37,627 bases of DNA from Gemmatimonadales bacterium (lineage in GTDB: Bacteria > Gemmatimonadota > Gemmatimonadetes > Gemmatimonadales > JACORV01), in NCBI GenBank assembly GCA_035502185.1, contig DATJUT010000046.1, forward strand, positions 1 to 37,627, read 5' to 3'. A program made the translations under genes and the position numbers. Positions within the stretch are counted from its first letter, which is position 1. Each line of letters begins with the position of its first letter. Below, in pieces: positions 18,012 to 27,447 of the stretch. The notes beneath the pieces are model-generated. The model saw only the letters and a program-made list of their open reading frames with translations. It made no database searches and was not told the origin of the DNA.

Positions 18012-19295
18012 ATGGCTCCCTTCTTCGTCGTCGAAGGCGGGCACCGTCTCTCCGGGACGGTCCGGCCCGCGGGCAACAAGAACGCCGCCCTGCCGATCCT
18101 CGCCGCTACGCTCCTGGCGGACGGGCCCTGCACCCTCGAGAACGTGCCGCGCATCCGCGACGTCGAGACGATGCTCGAGCTGCTGGTCGCGCAGGGCGTC
18201 ACGGCCGCCTGGGAAGGCGAGCACACGCTCGCCCTCGACGCGCGCCACGCGAAGGCCACCGACCCGGATCCGGCGCTGTGCGGGAAGATCCGTGCGTCGG
18301 TGCTGCTCGCGGGTCCGCTGCTGGCGCGGTTCGGCCGGGTGCGGCTGCCGCCGCCCGGCGGCGACGTGATCGGCCGGCGGCGGATCGACACCCACCTGCT
18401 CGCGCTGCAGCGCCTGGGGGCGGAGGTCTCGGTGGGCGCGAGCTTCGACTTCGAGGCCAAGCAGCTGGTGGGCGCCGAGGTGTTCCTCGACGAGGCGAGC
18501 GTCACCGGGACCGAGAACGCGCTGATGGCCGCGGTCGCGGCCCGGGGCCGCACGGTGCTGCGCAACGCCGCCTCGGAGCCGCACGTGCAGGACCTGGGGC
18601 ACTTCCTCGTCGCGCTCGGCGCGCGGATCGAGGGCATCGGCACCAACACGGTCACGGTCGAGGGCGGGGCTGTCCTGAAGGGCGCGCGGTTCGCGATCGG
18701 CCCCGACCACATCGAGGTCGGCTCGTTCGTCGGGTTGGCGGCGGTCACGAACTCCGCGCTCACCATCGAGGGCGTGCGCGCCGAGGACCTGCGCGCCACC
18801 CTGATGGGCTTCGAGCGGCTCGGGGTCGCGCCGCGGCTGGACGGCGACCGGCTGATCGTGGCGGCCGGCCAGGCGCGGCGCATCCAGGACGACCTCGGCG
18901 GCCACGTCTCCAAGCTGGAAGACGGGCCGTGGCCCGCCTTCCCGGCGGACCTGATGAGCATCGCCCTGGTCACGGCCACGCAGTGCGAGGGCCTGCTGCT
19001 GCTGTTCGAGAAGATGTTCGAGTCTCGCCTGTTCTTCGTGGACAAGCTCATCGGGATGGGTGCGCGGATCGTGCTGTGCGATCCGCACCGCGCCGTGGTC
19101 GCCGGACCGTCGGCGCTGCACGCCGGCACGGTCGAGAGCCCGGACATCCGGGCGGGGATGGCGATCCTGCTGGCCGCGCTGGCGGCCGAGGGGACCAGCA
19201 CCATCCACAACGTGGGGCAGATCGAACGCGGGTACGAGCGGATCCACGAGCGGCTCACCGCGCTCGGCGCGGTGATCGAGCGCCGCGAGCGGTGA
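18012..19295 (+). CDS. murA: UDP-N-acetylglucosamine 1-carboxyvinyltransferase (Asp-type)
   Basis: A 427-residue enzyme that adds enolpyruvate from PEP to UDP-GlcNAc, the first committed step of peptidoglycan synthesis. Seen: G-N-K-N-A-A with Lys23, the mobile loop PPPGGDVIGRRRID (114-126), and the closing D-I-R-A-G-M and E-R-G-Y-E-R-I motifs. The loop residue that is Cys115 in E. coli is Asp118 here. Asp at this position occurs naturally in mycobacterial and chlamydial MurA, leaves the enzyme active and makes it insensitive to fosfomycin; that applies here by inference. Pro of the R-P-x-D motif is Arg124. ATG at 18012 has GGAG five bases upstream. The stop overlaps the pgeF GTG. Confidence 0.92.
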   Translation: MAPFFVVEGGHRLSGTVRPAGNKNAALPILAATLLADGPCTLENVPRIRDVETMLELLVAQGVTAAWEGEHTLALDARHAKATDPDPALCGKIRASVLLAGPLLARFGRVRLPPPGGDVIGRRRIDTHLLALQRLGAEVSVGASFDFEAKQLVGAEVFLDEASVTGTENALMAAVAARGRTVLRNAASEPHVQDLGHFLVALGARIEGIGTNTVTVEGGAVLKGARFAIGPDHIEVGSFVGLAAVTNSALTIEGVRAEDLRATLMGFERLGVAPRLDGDRLIVAAGQARRIQDDLGGHVSKLEDGPWPAFPADLMSIALVTATQCEGLLLLFEKMFESRLFFVDKLIGMGARIVLCDPHRAVVAGPSALHAGTVESPDIRAGMAILLAALAAEGTSTIHNVGQIERGYERIHERLTALGAVIERRER

Positions 19296-20176
19296 GCGCC
19301 GTGGACGAAGACCGACCAGTGACTCACGCCTCATTCGCGCCGCCCGCACGATCCGGCGGTGACGCGAGTGCCACCACGGCGACGAGACCGCAGGACCCGG
19401 AGGCCGACCGGCCGGAAGCCCGGCTGGTCGCGGAGGTCGCGCTCGCCGACCCGATCGTGCCGCGCGCGGAGCTGGAGGAGTGGCGCGCGCGCTTCGGCCT
19501 CGTGGCGGGCCTCACGGTGCGGGGCGGCAACGGCGGGTTCTCGCTGGGCCTGCAGACGGAGGAGCCCGTCGGCCGGGTGATGGGCCGGTGGCGCGCCTTC
19601 CTCCACGGCGTGCGGCCGGCGTTTCCCGCGCTCCAGATGGCGCGGCAGGCGCACACGGCCACGGTCGTATGGCACGAGGGCGTCGCCCCGGGCTGGCACG
19701 TGATGGACGACGTGGACGGGCACGCGACGGCGCAGCCGGGCCTGCTGCTCGCCGTCACCATCGCCGACTGCGTCCCGGTCTACCTCGCGGCGCCCGGCGG
19801 GACGGCGTTCGCCCTGCTGCACGCCGGATGGCGTGGCGTCGCGGCCGGCATCCTGGAGCGCGGCGTCGGCATGCTGGCGGGCCGCGCGGGGGTGGGCGCC
19901 GCCGACCTCGCGCTGCACCTCGGCGTGGCGATCTGCGGCGGGTGCTACGAGGTCGGGCCCGAGGTCGTGCTGGCCATCGAGGGCCGCCGCACCCGGCGCC
20001 CGGTGCAGCTCGACCTGCGCGATGCGCTGGCGGCGCGGGCCGCGAAGCTGGGGATTCGCGACGTGAGCCGCTCGCCCCACTGCACGGCCTGCTCGCGCGA
20101 CCGGTTCTTCTCGCACCGCGGCTCGGACGGGCGCGACGGCCGGATGGTGGCCTACCTGGGCAGACCGCAGGCCTGA
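19292..20176 (+). CDS. pgeF: Laccase-domain protein, peptidoglycan editing factor/purine nucleoside phosphorylase family
   Basis: A 294-residue member of the YfiH/DUF152 family. The zinc ligands are seen as His121 (A-H-T), Cys160 (T-I-A-D-C) and His177 (H-A-G-W-R-G), with spacing close to the characterised enzyme. A later C-T-A-C pair near residues 266-269 is also typical. Family members cleave purine nucleosides phosphorolytically and, in E. coli, limit mis-incorporation of L-Ser into peptidoglycan precursors. That role fits its overlap with murA. The ~45-residue N-terminal extension (Thr/Ala/Asp-rich) before the core is unusual. GTG codons at 19301 and 19319 are alternative starts; 19292 is preferred for the GTGA overlap. 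Confidence 0.87.
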   Translation: MSAVDEDRPVTHASFAPPARSGGDASATTATRPQDPEADRPEARLVAEVALADPIVPRAELEEWRARFGLVAGLTVRGGNGGFSLGLQTEEPVGRVMGRWRAFLHGVRPAFPALQMARQAHTATVVWHEGVAPGWHVMDDVDGHATAQPGLLLAVTIADCVPVYLAAPGGTAFALLHAGWRGVAAGILERGVGMLAGRAGVGAADLALHLGVAICGGCYEVGPEVVLAIEGRRTRRPVQLDLRDALAARAAKLGIRDVSRSPHCTACSRDRFFSHRGSDGRDGRMVAYLGRPQA

Positions 20177-20204
20177 GCGCCTCGCCCGACGCCGGGGCCG
20201 GGCC

Positions 20205-20210
20205 TATATT
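20205..20210 (+). promoter_or_regulatory. -10 element (TATATT) of a probably leaderless promoter
   Basis: TATATT lies eight bases before the GTG at 20218, so transcription would begin at or next to the start codon. No good -35 is seen 17 bases upstream, and no Shine-Dalgarno precedes the GTG. Confidence 0.45.
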
Positions 20211-20217
20211 GGCCGCT

Positions 20218-21669
20218 GTGTCCCACCCGAACATCGGCTTCCTCCTCGCCGCGGTCGCGGCGCTGGTCGTCGCGCGCGCGGCCGCCGCCCAGTGTCCCGA
20301 CGGCACGCCGGCGCCGTGCGGCCCCGGACGCGCCGCGCTGCCGCGCATCCAGGTGCTGGATCTCCAGCCGGAGGACAGCGCGTACGCCTACATCGCGAGC
20401 GGGATCGCGGCGGACGTGCAGGCGGCGCTCCTCGCCTCCCACGCGGTCGTGGTCGTGGGTCCGCGCGCCAGCCGCGCGTCGGCCGACTACGTGCTCGCGG
20501 GCAGTGCGCGGCGCGCCGGCGAGGGCGTGGTCGTCCGGTGCCGCCTCGAGCGCGCGCGCACGGGCCGCATCGTCTGGACGACGCGGCTGGGGCGGGCGCC
20601 GCGCGATCTGCCCGCTCTCGGGCTCGCTCTGGCGACCGATGCGCTGCGCGCGATCGGCATCCGGACGACGCCGGGCCCCGCTGCGGCGCAGGCCGATCCG
20701 GGCAGCTACGACCTCGTCATGCGGGTGCGATACCTCGTGTCCCGGCGGACCGAGCCCGCGATGACCCGGGCCCTCGGCCTCGCGCGGGAGGCGATCGCCC
20801 GCGACTCGATGTCGGCGCTCGCCTGGGCCGGCCTCGCCGACGCGCTCGACTGGGCCATGGTCTGGCGATTCCGGATCGCGGGGTTGAGCGCCGAGAGCAC
20901 GCTGGCGGTCGCGCTGGCCGCGACCGAGCGCGCCGCGGAGCTCGCGCCGTCGGACCGCCGGGTGCGGCTGCTCCAGGCCGAGATCGGCCAGCGCGTGGAT
21001 CCCACGGATCGCACGGCCTCGATCCGTGCCTACCGCGCGATACTCGCCGCGGATTCGCTGGACGCCGACGCGTGGCAGCGGCTCGCGATGAACCTCCTGG
21101 AGACGAACCAGCACGCGGCGGCCGTGGCGGCGTACCATCGCGCGGTCGCCCTGGATCCGGGGGACGCGGAGAAGCTCACCTACCTCGGGTTCGCGCTCTT
21201 CGTGAGTCGCCAGTTCGACTCGGCGGCCGCCTGGTGTGCCCGCGCCGTCGCGGCCGACCCGACCTACATGCTGGCCCGCGCCCAGAGCGGGCAGGTGGCG
21301 CTGTGGCGCGGCCGGCTCGACGAGGCGCAGGCCCAGTTCGAGGCCGCCGACCGGTTGCTGCTCTCGACGCAGGACCGGCCCGGCCTGATGGAGCTGGCGC
21401 GCGTGCTGGTGGTGCGGGGCGACACCGCCGGCGCGCGCGCCTACGTCCGCGCCGCCGAGGCGGCGGCCGACTCCGTGCGGCCGGGTGTGCACCTCGCCGC
21501 GGCGCTCGGCGACGCCTATCTTGCCGTCGGCGACACAGCCCGCGCGTTCTGGTGGCTGGAGCGCTACCGGCCGCGGCGCGACGCGCATTTCCAGCTGCAC
21601 CTGCGCGACGAGCCGGCGTTCGACGGCGTCCGGCGGGACCCGAGGTTCCTGGCGCTGGTGGCCCCGTAG
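20218..21669 (+). CDS. Exported TPR protein with TolB/FlgO-like N-terminal domain
   Basis: A 483-residue protein. Residues 1-24 are a signal peptide ending A-R-A-A-A-A before Q-C-P-D-G. Residues ~40-145 resemble the nucleotide-free TolB/FlgO-like domain often placed before TPRs (I-Q-V-L-D-L-Q, then I-A-S-G-I-A-A-D-V-Q, then A-D-Y-V-L-A-G-S). From ~170 to 460 there are tetratricopeptide repeats, including A-D-A-W-Q-R-L-A-M-N-L, A-E-K-L-T-Y-L-G-F-A-L and A-R-A-Q-S-G-Q-V-A-L. The ending H-L-R-D-E-P-A-F-D-G-V-R-R-D-P-R-F is the common tail of this protein class. It usually accompanies a kinase or transcription-factor domain, which is absent here. The GTG at 20218 sits just after a TATATT element. 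Probably a periplasmic scaffold; partner unknown. Confidence 0.8.
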   Translation: MSHPNIGFLLAAVAALVVARAAAAQCPDGTPAPCGPGRAALPRIQVLDLQPEDSAYAYIASGIAADVQAALLASHAVVVVGPRASRASADYVLAGSARRAGEGVVVRCRLERARTGRIVWTTRLGRAPRDLPALGLALATDALRAIGIRTTPGPAAAQADPGSYDLVMRVRYLVSRRTEPAMTRALGLAREAIARDSMSALAWAGLADALDWAMVWRFRIAGLSAESTLAVALAATERAAELAPSDRRVRLLQAEIGQRVDPTDRTASIRAYRAILAADSLDADAWQRLAMNLLETNQHAAAVAAYHRAVALDPGDAEKLTYLGFALFVSRQFDSAAAWCARAVAADPTYMLARAQSGQVALWRGRLDEAQAQFEAADRLLLSTQDRPGLMELARVLVVRGDTAGARAYVRAAEAAADSVRPGVHLAAALGDAYLAVGDTARAFWWLERYRPRRDAHFQLHLRDEPAFDGVRRDPRFLALVAP

Positions 21670-21687
21670 CCCCGCGGCCGGCTCGCC

Positions 21688-21716
21688 TTGACGGCGGTCC
21701 AGGCGGGGTCTAGCTT
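21688..21716 (+). promoter_or_regulatory. Promoter of the rimP-nusA-infB operon
   Basis: TTGACG (21688-21693), 17-base spacer, TAGCTT (21711-21716). It lies after the TPR gene and ~90 bases before rimP, giving a leader that contains the hairpin at 21763. Confidence 0.55.
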
Positions 21717-21762
21717 TCCGGCGTCGTAGCGCGGGTCGTGGGGGCGCGGCTCGCTTTCTCGG

Positions 21763-21789
21763 ATGTGGGGTTGTTGCCCCACATTTTTT
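21763..21789 (+). terminator. Intrinsic terminator or attenuator in the rimP leader
   Basis: An eight-base arm ATGTGGGG (21763-21770), loop TTGTTG and the exact complement CCCCACAT (21777-21784) run into six T (21784-21789). This is the most canonical rho-independent terminator in the window, and it lies between the promoter and the rimP start. It could instead end transcription of the TPR gene, but its position after the promoter argues for control of the operon. Confidence 0.75.
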
Positions 21790-21805
21790 GTTTCCTGGGG
21801 TATCC

Positions 21806-22279
21806 GTGTTGCTGCCATCCGACCTCCAACGCGCCCTGGCCGAACGGGTCGCTGCGCTGGGCTTCGAGGTCGTCGAGTGCCGGGTGGGCGGCGCCCGTCG
21901 GCGGCCGCTCATCCAGCTCCGGATCGACCGGCCCGACGCGGGAGCGGCCCGCGGGATCACGGTGGGCGAGTGTGCGGAAGTGAGCCGCGCGCTCGAGCCG
22001 TGGCTTGACGCCGAGGGCGTCGGGGAAGGGCGGTACGTGCTGGAGGTGTCGTCCCCGGGGCTCGAGCGGCCGCTCCGGCGGCCGGACGAGTGGCGGCGGT
22101 TCCTGGGTCACGGCGTCGAGATCCTGGTGCCGGCCCTGAACGGGCGGTTCCAGGTGAGGGCCCTCGAGGTGATCGACGGGCCGGACGGGTCGAGCGTGGT
22201 GCTGGAGTTTCCCGGCGGCGTGCGGCGCACGCTGAAGCTGGCGGAGATCAAAGAGGCGCGCCTGGCGTTCGAATGGTAG
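21806..22279 (+). CDS. rimP: Ribosome maturation factor RimP
   Basis: A 157-residue 30S assembly factor. It starts [15 protein letters not shown] and shows the family core [43 protein letters not shown] and the C-terminal SH3-like strand [12 protein letters not shown] 21806 is chosen for GGGG five bases upstream and for the normal N-terminus; a TTG at 21788 falls inside the terminator T-tract. It is first in the operon, as in most bacteria, with nusA 19 bases downstream. Confidence 0.88.
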   Translation: MLLPSDLQRALAERVAALGFEVVECRVGGARRRPLIQLRIDRPDAGAARGITVGECAEVSRALEPWLDAEGVGEGRYVLEVSSPGLERPLRRPDEWRRFLGHGVEILVPALNGRFQVRALEVIDGPDGSSVVLEFPGGVRRTLKLAEIKEARLAFEW

Positions 22280-22298
22280 CGCGCGTGGAGCACATGAC

Positions 22299-23714
22299 AT
22301 GAGCGGCACCGAAGTCCTGTCGGCGTTCAAGGAGCTCGCCTCGCTGAAGCAGCTCGACCGCAACGAGCTGCGGGACCTGATTCGCGACGGCGTGCTGGCG
22401 GCGCTGACCAAGAAGTACGGCCCCAACGTGCGGGCCGACATCGGCCTCGACGACATGTCGGGGCAGATCCGCATCACCGTGCTGCGCGAGGTGGTGGAGG
22501 CGGTGGAGGACCCGAGCCGCCAGGTCTCCCTGGAGGAGGCCCGCTGGAACGATCCGGACTTCCAGGTCGGCGACGTGCTCGAGGAGGACGTCGACTTCGC
22601 GGAGTTCGGGCGCAACGCGGTGCAGGCGGCCAAGCAGCGCATCATCCAGCGGGTGCGGGAGGGGGAGCGGGCCCGGATCCGCGAGGAGTTCGCGGATCGC
22701 GTGGGCGAGCTGCTGTCGGGCGAGGTGCAGCAGATCGAGCGCGGCAAGATCGTGGTGATGCTGAACAAGTTCCGCGAGGCGGAGGCGATCATCCCCTACC
22801 GCGAGCAGAACCACCGCGAGCATTTCCACCAGGGCGACACGATCCGCGCGGTCCTCAAGAAGCTCGAGGAGACGCCGAAAGGCCCGCGCCTCATCCTGTC
22901 GCGCGGCGATCCGCTGTTCGTGAAGGCGCTGTTCAAGCTGGAGGTGCCGGAGATCCAGCAGGGCATCGTGGACATCCGGGCCACCGCCCGCGAGGTGGGC
23001 AGCCGCACCAAGATCGCGGTGTTCAGCCGCGACGACGGCATCGACCCGGTGGGCGCCTGCGTGGGCCTGAAGGGCAGCCGGGTGCAGGCGGTGGTGAACG
23101 AGCTGGGCGGCGAGCGGATCGACATCGTGCCGTGGAGTCCCGACCCCGAGCGGTTCGCCCGGCTGGCCCTGGCGCCGGCCCGGGTGGCGCGCGTGTTCTC
23201 CGATCCCGAGACCAAGACGATCCAGGCGATCGTGGACGAGGACCAGCTGAGTCTGGCGATCGGCCGGAACGGGCAGAACGTCCGGCTCGCCTCGGAGCTC
23301 ACGGGCTGGAAGATCGACCTCTACTCGAGCCGCGAGTGGCTGGAGCGCGGCGGCGAGCGGCCGCTGTTCGCCCCGCTGCCGCCGGCGCCGACGGAGGAGG
23401 GCGAGGACGTCGCGTCGGTGCCGTTGGCCGAGCTGGGCGGGATCACGCAAGACCTGCTGGCCGTGCTGGACGGTGCCGGCTACCGCACCTTCTCCGACAT
23501 CCTCGACCTCGAGCCGGAGGAAGTGCGGGCGATCCCGGGCATGGCGCCGGAGATGGCCGACCGGCTGCTGGCGCTGATCGACGAGCTGACCACGACCGAC
23601 GAGTCGGGCTCGGCCGCGAGCGCCGAAGCCGCGCCGCAGGAGGCGCCGGCGGAGACCGGTGGCGCGCCGGAGCCCGAGGCGCCGGCGTCGCCCGACGCGC
23701 CGCCGTCGGAGTGA
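22299..23714 (+). CDS. nusA: Transcription termination/antitermination factor NusA
   Basis: A 471-residue RNA-polymerase-associated factor. Order: N-terminal domain (1-~130), S1 domain (~135-200, [13 protein letters not shown]), KH1 (~230-280) and KH2 (~300-345, with [15 protein letters not shown]), then one helix-hairpin-helix region (~370-425, T-F-S-D-I-L-D-L). An acidic, Ala/Pro/Glu-rich tail closes the protein. G-V-D-P-V-G-A-C-x-G type motif is present as [13 protein letters not shown] at 22287 is eight bases before ATG. NusA often controls its own operon, so the leader terminator upstream of rimP is relevant. The stop overlaps the next GTG. Confidence 0.95.
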   Translation: MSGTEVLSAFKELASLKQLDRNELRDLIRDGVLAALTKKYGPNVRADIGLDDMSGQIRITVLREVVEAVEDPSRQVSLEEARWNDPDFQVGDVLEEDVDFAEFGRNAVQAAKQRIIQRVREGERARIREEFADRVGELLSGEVQQIERGKIVVMLNKFREAEAIIPYREQNHREHFHQGDTIRAVLKKLEETPKGPRLILSRGDPLFVKALFKLEVPEIQQGIVDIRATAREVGSRTKIAVFSRDDGIDPVGACVGLKGSRVQAVVNELGGERIDIVPWSPDPERFARLALAPARVARVFSDPETKTIQAIVDEDQLSLAIGRNGQNVRLASELTGWKIDLYSSREWLERGGERPLFAPLPPAPTEEGEDVASVPLAELGGITQDLLAVLDGAGYRTFSDILDLEPEEVRAIPGMAPEMADRLLALIDELTTTDESGSAASAEAAPQEAPAETGGAPEPEAPASPDAPPSE

Positions 23715-24049
23715 CCGACGCGGCGCGGACCGCCCTCGGCCTGCTGGGGCTCGGCGCGCGGGCGCGCCGCCTGGCGATCGGGGTGGACGCCGCGCGGGAA
23801 GCGCTGCGGCGGGGCGTGGCGGAGGCGGTGGTGTTGCCGAACGACGCCAGCGCGCGGGCGCGCGAGCGGCTCGAGTCGCTGGCCGGACACCGGGCCGTGA
23901 CGGTGCTGATCGGGCCGGATGCCGACGCGCTCGGCAAGGCGCTGGGCCACCCGCCGGTGCACGGGGTCGCCGTGCTCGACCGGCAGCTGGCGCGGGGGCT
24001 GAAGGCGTATCTGAAGGTGGATGACCGAGGGGAGAGAGTCGGCAAATGA
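23711..24049 (+). CDS. L7Ae-family ribosomal-associated protein (YlxQ-like)
   Basis: A 112-residue protein between nusA and infB. It has the L7Ae-like order: helix [18 protein letters not shown], then [18 protein letters not shown], and L-G-K-A-L-G. YlxQ/L7Ae proteins bind K-turn RNA. The usual preceding gene ylxR is missing; nusA runs straight into this one with a GTGA overlap, and its stop overlaps infB (ATGA). Function is from position and fold, not from a catalytic motif. Confidence 0.8.
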   Translation: MTDAARTALGLLGLGARARRLAIGVDAAREALRRGVAEAVVLPNDASARARERLESLAGHRAVTVLIGPDADALGKALGHPPVHGVAVLDRQLARGLKAYLKVDDRGERVGK

Positions 24050-26796
24050 GTCTGCGGGTGCACGATCTGGCCGCCGAGTTCGGCATCGCCAGCGACGAGC
24101 TGATCAAGTTGCTCCGCGAGATGGACATCTTCGTCCGGAGCCACCTGAGCGCCCTGGAGGAAGACAAGGTCGCGCGGGTGCGCACGCGGTGGGAGCGGGA
24201 GAAGCGGAAGGAGAAGCAGCCCGCGCCGGCGAAGGGCCGCCGCCGGGCCCCGGCGAAGGCCAAGGCCGTCGAGGCGCCCGCGCCGAAGGCCGCGGAGGAG
24301 CCGCGCCAGAAGCGCCGCCGCCGCACCGCGGCCGAGGTCGCCGCGCAGGAGGCCGAGGCCGCCGCGCAGGCCGCGGCGGAGGCCGCCGCCCGCGAGCCCG
24401 AGGTGGGCACGCTGTTCGTCGAGGAAGTGGCGGAAGAGCCGGCCCTGCACGTCTCGGAGCTGTTCCCGCCCGAGCTGGCGCCGCCCGAAGCGCCCGAAGA
24501 GGAAGAGGAGGGGCCGGCCGAGCTGTTCATGCCGGCCGCCGCCGCGCCCTCGGCGCCGGCCGGCACGGCGCCGGTCGAGGCCGCGCCGCCGTCCGCCTTC
24601 GTTCCGCCGGCGGTGCCGGTGACCGTGAGCGCCGGGGCGGGTGCGGCGCCGCCGTCGGGCGCGCCCCCGCGCGAGCGCATGGGGCACATCCCGACCCCGG
24701 TGGGCCGTCCCATCTCGGCCCGGCCGAAGCCCGTGGCGTCGGCCGTCCCCGGCGCCGGCGCGCCGCCGCCGCGCCCCGTCGCGTCGGCCGCGCCGGGCGG
24801 CGTCATCGAGGACCGGCGCCGCGACAAGAAGAAGCGGAAGAAGGGCAAGAAGTGGACGGTGGACCAGGAGGCGGTGGCCGAGAACGTGGCGCGCACCCTG
24901 GCCACGATCCGCGGGCCGGCGCGGAAGGGCGTGCGGCGCCGCGACGACGAGCCGAGCTTCCGGGACCTCGAGGCGCAGCGCGTCGCCGAGGAGAAGGAGA
25001 AGGAGAAGACCCTCGTCCGGGTCAACGAGTTCATCTCGGTGGCCGAGCTGGCGGAGATCCTGAAGGTGCCGGCGTCGCAGATCGTCGCCTTCGCCTTCAA
25101 GGAGCTGGGGATGATGGTCACCGTCAACCAGCGGCTGGACTTCGACCAGATCGAGCTGATCTGCTCGGAGTACGGCTTCCAGGCGGTGCGCGAGGAGGAG
25201 TACGCCGCCGCCGCCGCGGTCGAGCAGGCGCCGGAGCCGGAGGAGACCCTCCACCCGCGGCCGCCGATCGTGACCGTGATGGGCCACGTGGACCACGGCA
25301 AGACGTCGCTGCTCGACTTCATCCGCAAGACCAACGTCATCGCGGGCGAGGCGGGCGGCATCACGCAGCACATCGGCGCGTACAACGTGCTGCTGCCGAA
25401 CGGCCGCCGGGTCACGTTCCTCGACACCCCGGGGCACCAGGCCTTCACCGCGATGCGCGCCCGCGGCGCGCAGGTCACCGACCTGGTGGTGCTGGTGGTG
25501 GCGGCGGACGACCAGGTGATGCCGCAGACCATCGAGGCGATCAGCCACGCCAAGAACGCCGGCGTCCCGCTGGTGGTGGCGATCAACAAGATCGACCTGC
25601 CCACGGCCAACGTGGACAAGGTCAAGCGCGACCTGCTGCAGCAGGGGGTGGTCCTCGAGGACTTCGGCGGCCAGACGCTGGCCACGCCGATCTCCGCCAA
25701 GAAGGGCACCAACGTGGACAAGCTGCTGGAGCAGATCCTGCTCCAGTCCGATCTGCTGGACCTCAAGGCCAACCCGGACAAGCCCGCCGCGGGCACCGTG
25801 CTGGAGGCCTCCCTCGATCCGGGCAAGGGGCCGCTCGCCACCGTGCTGGTGACGGCGGGCAGCCTGAGGGTCGGCGACGCCTTCATCTGCGGCATGTACT
25901 CGGGCGTGGTGCGCGCGATGTTCGACGAGCGCGGCAATCTGGTGAAGGAGGCGGGCCCCGCCACGCCGGTGCAGGTGCTCGGCTTCCAGGGGGTCCCGGA
26001 GGCCGGCGACTCGTTCGCCGTGGTGGCGGACAGCGGCCAGGCGCGCGAGACGGCGCAGAAGCGGCAGCGGCTGGACCGCGAAGCGCAGCACCGGCGCGGC
26101 AGCCGGGCCGGGGTGTCGCTGGAGGAGTTCTTCCAGAAGAAGGACGAGGCGGCCGGGGCCGCGCTCCGCATCATCATCAAGGCGGACCAGGGCGGACCGG
26201 CCGAGGCCCTGGCCGACGCGCTGTCGCAGCTTTCGACGGCGGAGGTCAAGGTCGAGGTGGTGCACCGCGGCGTCGGGGCCATCAACGAGTCCGACGTGCT
26301 CCTGGCCAAGGCGGCCCAGGCCATCATCATCGGCTTCCACGTGCGGCCCGACTCGAACGCGCGCAGCGCGGCCGAGAAGGAGCACGTGGACATCCGCGCC
26401 TACCGCATCATCTACGAGGCGGTGGACGACGTGAAGGCGGCGCTGGAAGGCCTGCTCAAGCCGGAGCAGAAGGAAGTGGTGGTGGGCGAGGCGGAAGTGC
26501 GCCAGCTGTTCAAGATCTCGGGCGTCGGGACGATCGCCGGCTGCTACGTCCGGAACGGGATGATCCAGCGGGGCACCAAGGCGCGGGTGATCCGCGACGC
26601 CGTGGTGGTCTACACCGGCGGTTTCTCGTCGCTGCGCCGCTTCAAGGACGACGTGAAGGAAGTCAAGGACGGGCTGGAGTGCGGCATCGGCATCGAGAAC
26701 TTCAACGACCTCAAGGTCGGGGACGTGATCGAGGCGTTCCGCATCGAGAGCGTGGCGCGCAGCCTCGAGACGGCGGGAACGGCCCGGGTCGAGTAG
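24046..26796 (+). CDS. infB: Translation initiation factor IF-2
   Basis: A 916-residue GTPase that brings fMet-tRNA to the 30S subunit. The first ~55 residues are an IF2_N helix-turn domain (V-H-D-L-A-A-E-F-G). Residues ~60-300 are long Ala/Pro/Glu- and Lys/Arg-rich low-complexity sequence. A second IF2_N unit lies at ~325-385. The G domain has G1 GHVDHGKT (~413), G2 [13 protein letters not shown]3 DTPGHQAF, G4 NKID and G5 SAK. Domains II-IV follow, ending with [11 protein letters not shown] overlaps the ylxQ stop. The long shadow frames here reflect the biased linker composition. Confidence 0.96.
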   Translation: MSLRVHDLAAEFGIASDELIKLLREMDIFVRSHLSALEEDKVARVRTRWEREKRKEKQPAPAKGRRRAPAKAKAVEAPAPKAAEEPRQKRRRRTAAEVAAQEAEAAAQAAAEAAAREPEVGTLFVEEVAEEPALHVSELFPPELAPPEAPEEEEEGPAELFMPAAAAPSAPAGTAPVEAAPPSAFVPPAVPVTVSAGAGAAPPSGAPPRERMGHIPTPVGRPISARPKPVASAVPGAGAPPPRPVASAAPGGVIEDRRRDKKKRKKGKKWTVDQEAVAENVARTLATIRGPARKGVRRRDDEPSFRDLEAQRVAEEKEKEKTLVRVNEFISVAELAEILKVPASQIVAFAFKELGMMVTVNQRLDFDQIELICSEYGFQAVREEEYAAAAAVEQAPEPEETLHPRPPIVTVMGHVDHGKTSLLDFIRKTNVIAGEAGGITQHIGAYNVLLPNGRRVTFLDTPGHQAFTAMRARGAQVTDLVVLVVAADDQVMPQTIEAISHAKNAGVPLVVAINKIDLPTANVDKVKRDLLQQGVVLEDFGGQTLATPISAKKGTNVDKLLEQILLQSDLLDLKANPDKPAAGTVLEASLDPGKGPLATVLVTAGSLRVGDAFICGMYSGVVRAMFDERGNLVKEAGPATPVQVLGFQGVPEAGDSFAVVADSGQARETAQKRQRLDREAQHRRGSRAGVSLEEFFQKKDEAAGAALRIIIKADQGGPAEALADALSQLSTAEVKVEVVHRGVGAINESDVLLAKAAQAIIIGFHVRPDSNARSAAEKEHVDIRAYRIIYEAVDDVKAALEGLLKPEQKEVVVGEAEVRQLFKISGVGTIAGCYVRNGMIQRGTKARVIRDAVVVYTGGFSSLRRFKDDVKEVKDGLECGIGIENFNDLKVGDVIEAFRIESVARSLETAGTARVE

Positions 26797-26800
26797 GCCC

Positions 26801-27082
26801 GTGGTCGTCGCCGTCCGGTCGTGGGAGCTGACGCTGGCCGGCTGCCAGTCGCTCAAGGACAAGCGGCGGATCGTGAAGAGCCTGAAGGACCGCCTGCACC
26901 GGCAGTTCAACGTCTCGGCCGCCGAGGTGGACCACCAGGACGCCTGGCAGCGCGCCGCCCTGGCCTGCAGCGTGGTCACCACCGACCGGCGGCACGCCGA
27001 GGAAGTGCTCGGCTCCTGCGACCGGCTGATCGCCGGCGAGCCCCTGGCGTACATCGTCTCCACCGAGATCTCGTTCGCATGA
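26801..27082 (+). CDS. ylxP: YlxP/DUF503 family protein
   Basis: A 93-residue protein typical of the infB-rbfA gap in many bacteria. It shows the family core L-T-L-A-G-C-Q-S-L-K-D-K-R-R-I-V-K-S-L-K-D-R followed by F-N-V-S-A-A-E-V-D-H-Q-D. The function is not established; the conserved position suggests a ribosome- or RNA-related role. GTG at 26801 follows the infB stop by four bases. The TGA overlaps rbfA (ATGA). Confidence 0.85.
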   Translation: MVVAVRSWELTLAGCQSLKDKRRIVKSLKDRLHRQFNVSAAEVDHQDAWQRAALACSVVTTDRRHAEEVLGSCDRLIAGEPLAYIVSTEISFA

Positions 27083-27447
27083 ACCGCACCCCCGGGCGCC
27101 GCCCGCAGCGCGTGGCCGAAGCGATCCGCGAGGCCGTCGCCGAGTTCCTCACCGCCGAGGCGCGGGACCCGCGCATCGGGCTGGTGACGGTGACGGGCGT
27201 GAAGGTGACGGCCGACCTCAAGCGGGCAGTGGTGCGGGTGATGGCGCACGGCGACGAGGAGGCGAAAGAGCGCAGCCGCCGCGCCCTGACCCACGCCGCC
27301 GGCGCGATGCGCCACGCCATCGGCGAGCGGCTGCGGCTGAGGACGGTGCCCGAGGTCGTCTTCGAGCTCGACCGGGAGTCGGAGCGCGCCTCGCGCATCG
27401 ACGCGCTGCTGGCGCAGCTGCGCGCGGCCGGGGACGAGCACGCCTGA
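27079..27447 (+). CDS. rbfA: Ribosome-binding factor A
   Basis: A 122-residue 30S maturation factor with a single KH-like fold: R-V-A-E-A-I-R-E-A-V-A-E-F-L, a R-D-P-R-I-G-L-V-T-V-T-G strand, V-K-V-T-A-D-L-K-R-A-V-V-R-V, and A-M-R-H-A-I-G-E-R-L-R-L-R-T-V-P-E. It ends with D-x-L-L-A-Q-L. ATG overlaps the ylxP stop. Its own stop, read one base earlier, forms CTGA with the probable truB start. Confidence 0.92.
   Translation: MNRTPGRRPQRVAEAIREAVAEFLTAEARDPRIGLVTVTGVKVTADLKRAVVRVMAHGDEEAKERSRRALTHAAGAMRHAIGERLRLRTVPEVVFELDRESERASRIDALLAQLRAAGDEHA

Noticed and set aside
22248-27441. Very long minus-strand open frames opposite nusA, infB and rbfA (up to ~1380 codons).
   Set aside because: They are Arg/His/Ser-rich reverse shadows of genuine genes in GC-rich DNA with few stops. 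They have no recognisable domain and no ribosome sites, and the plus-strand genes are certain.
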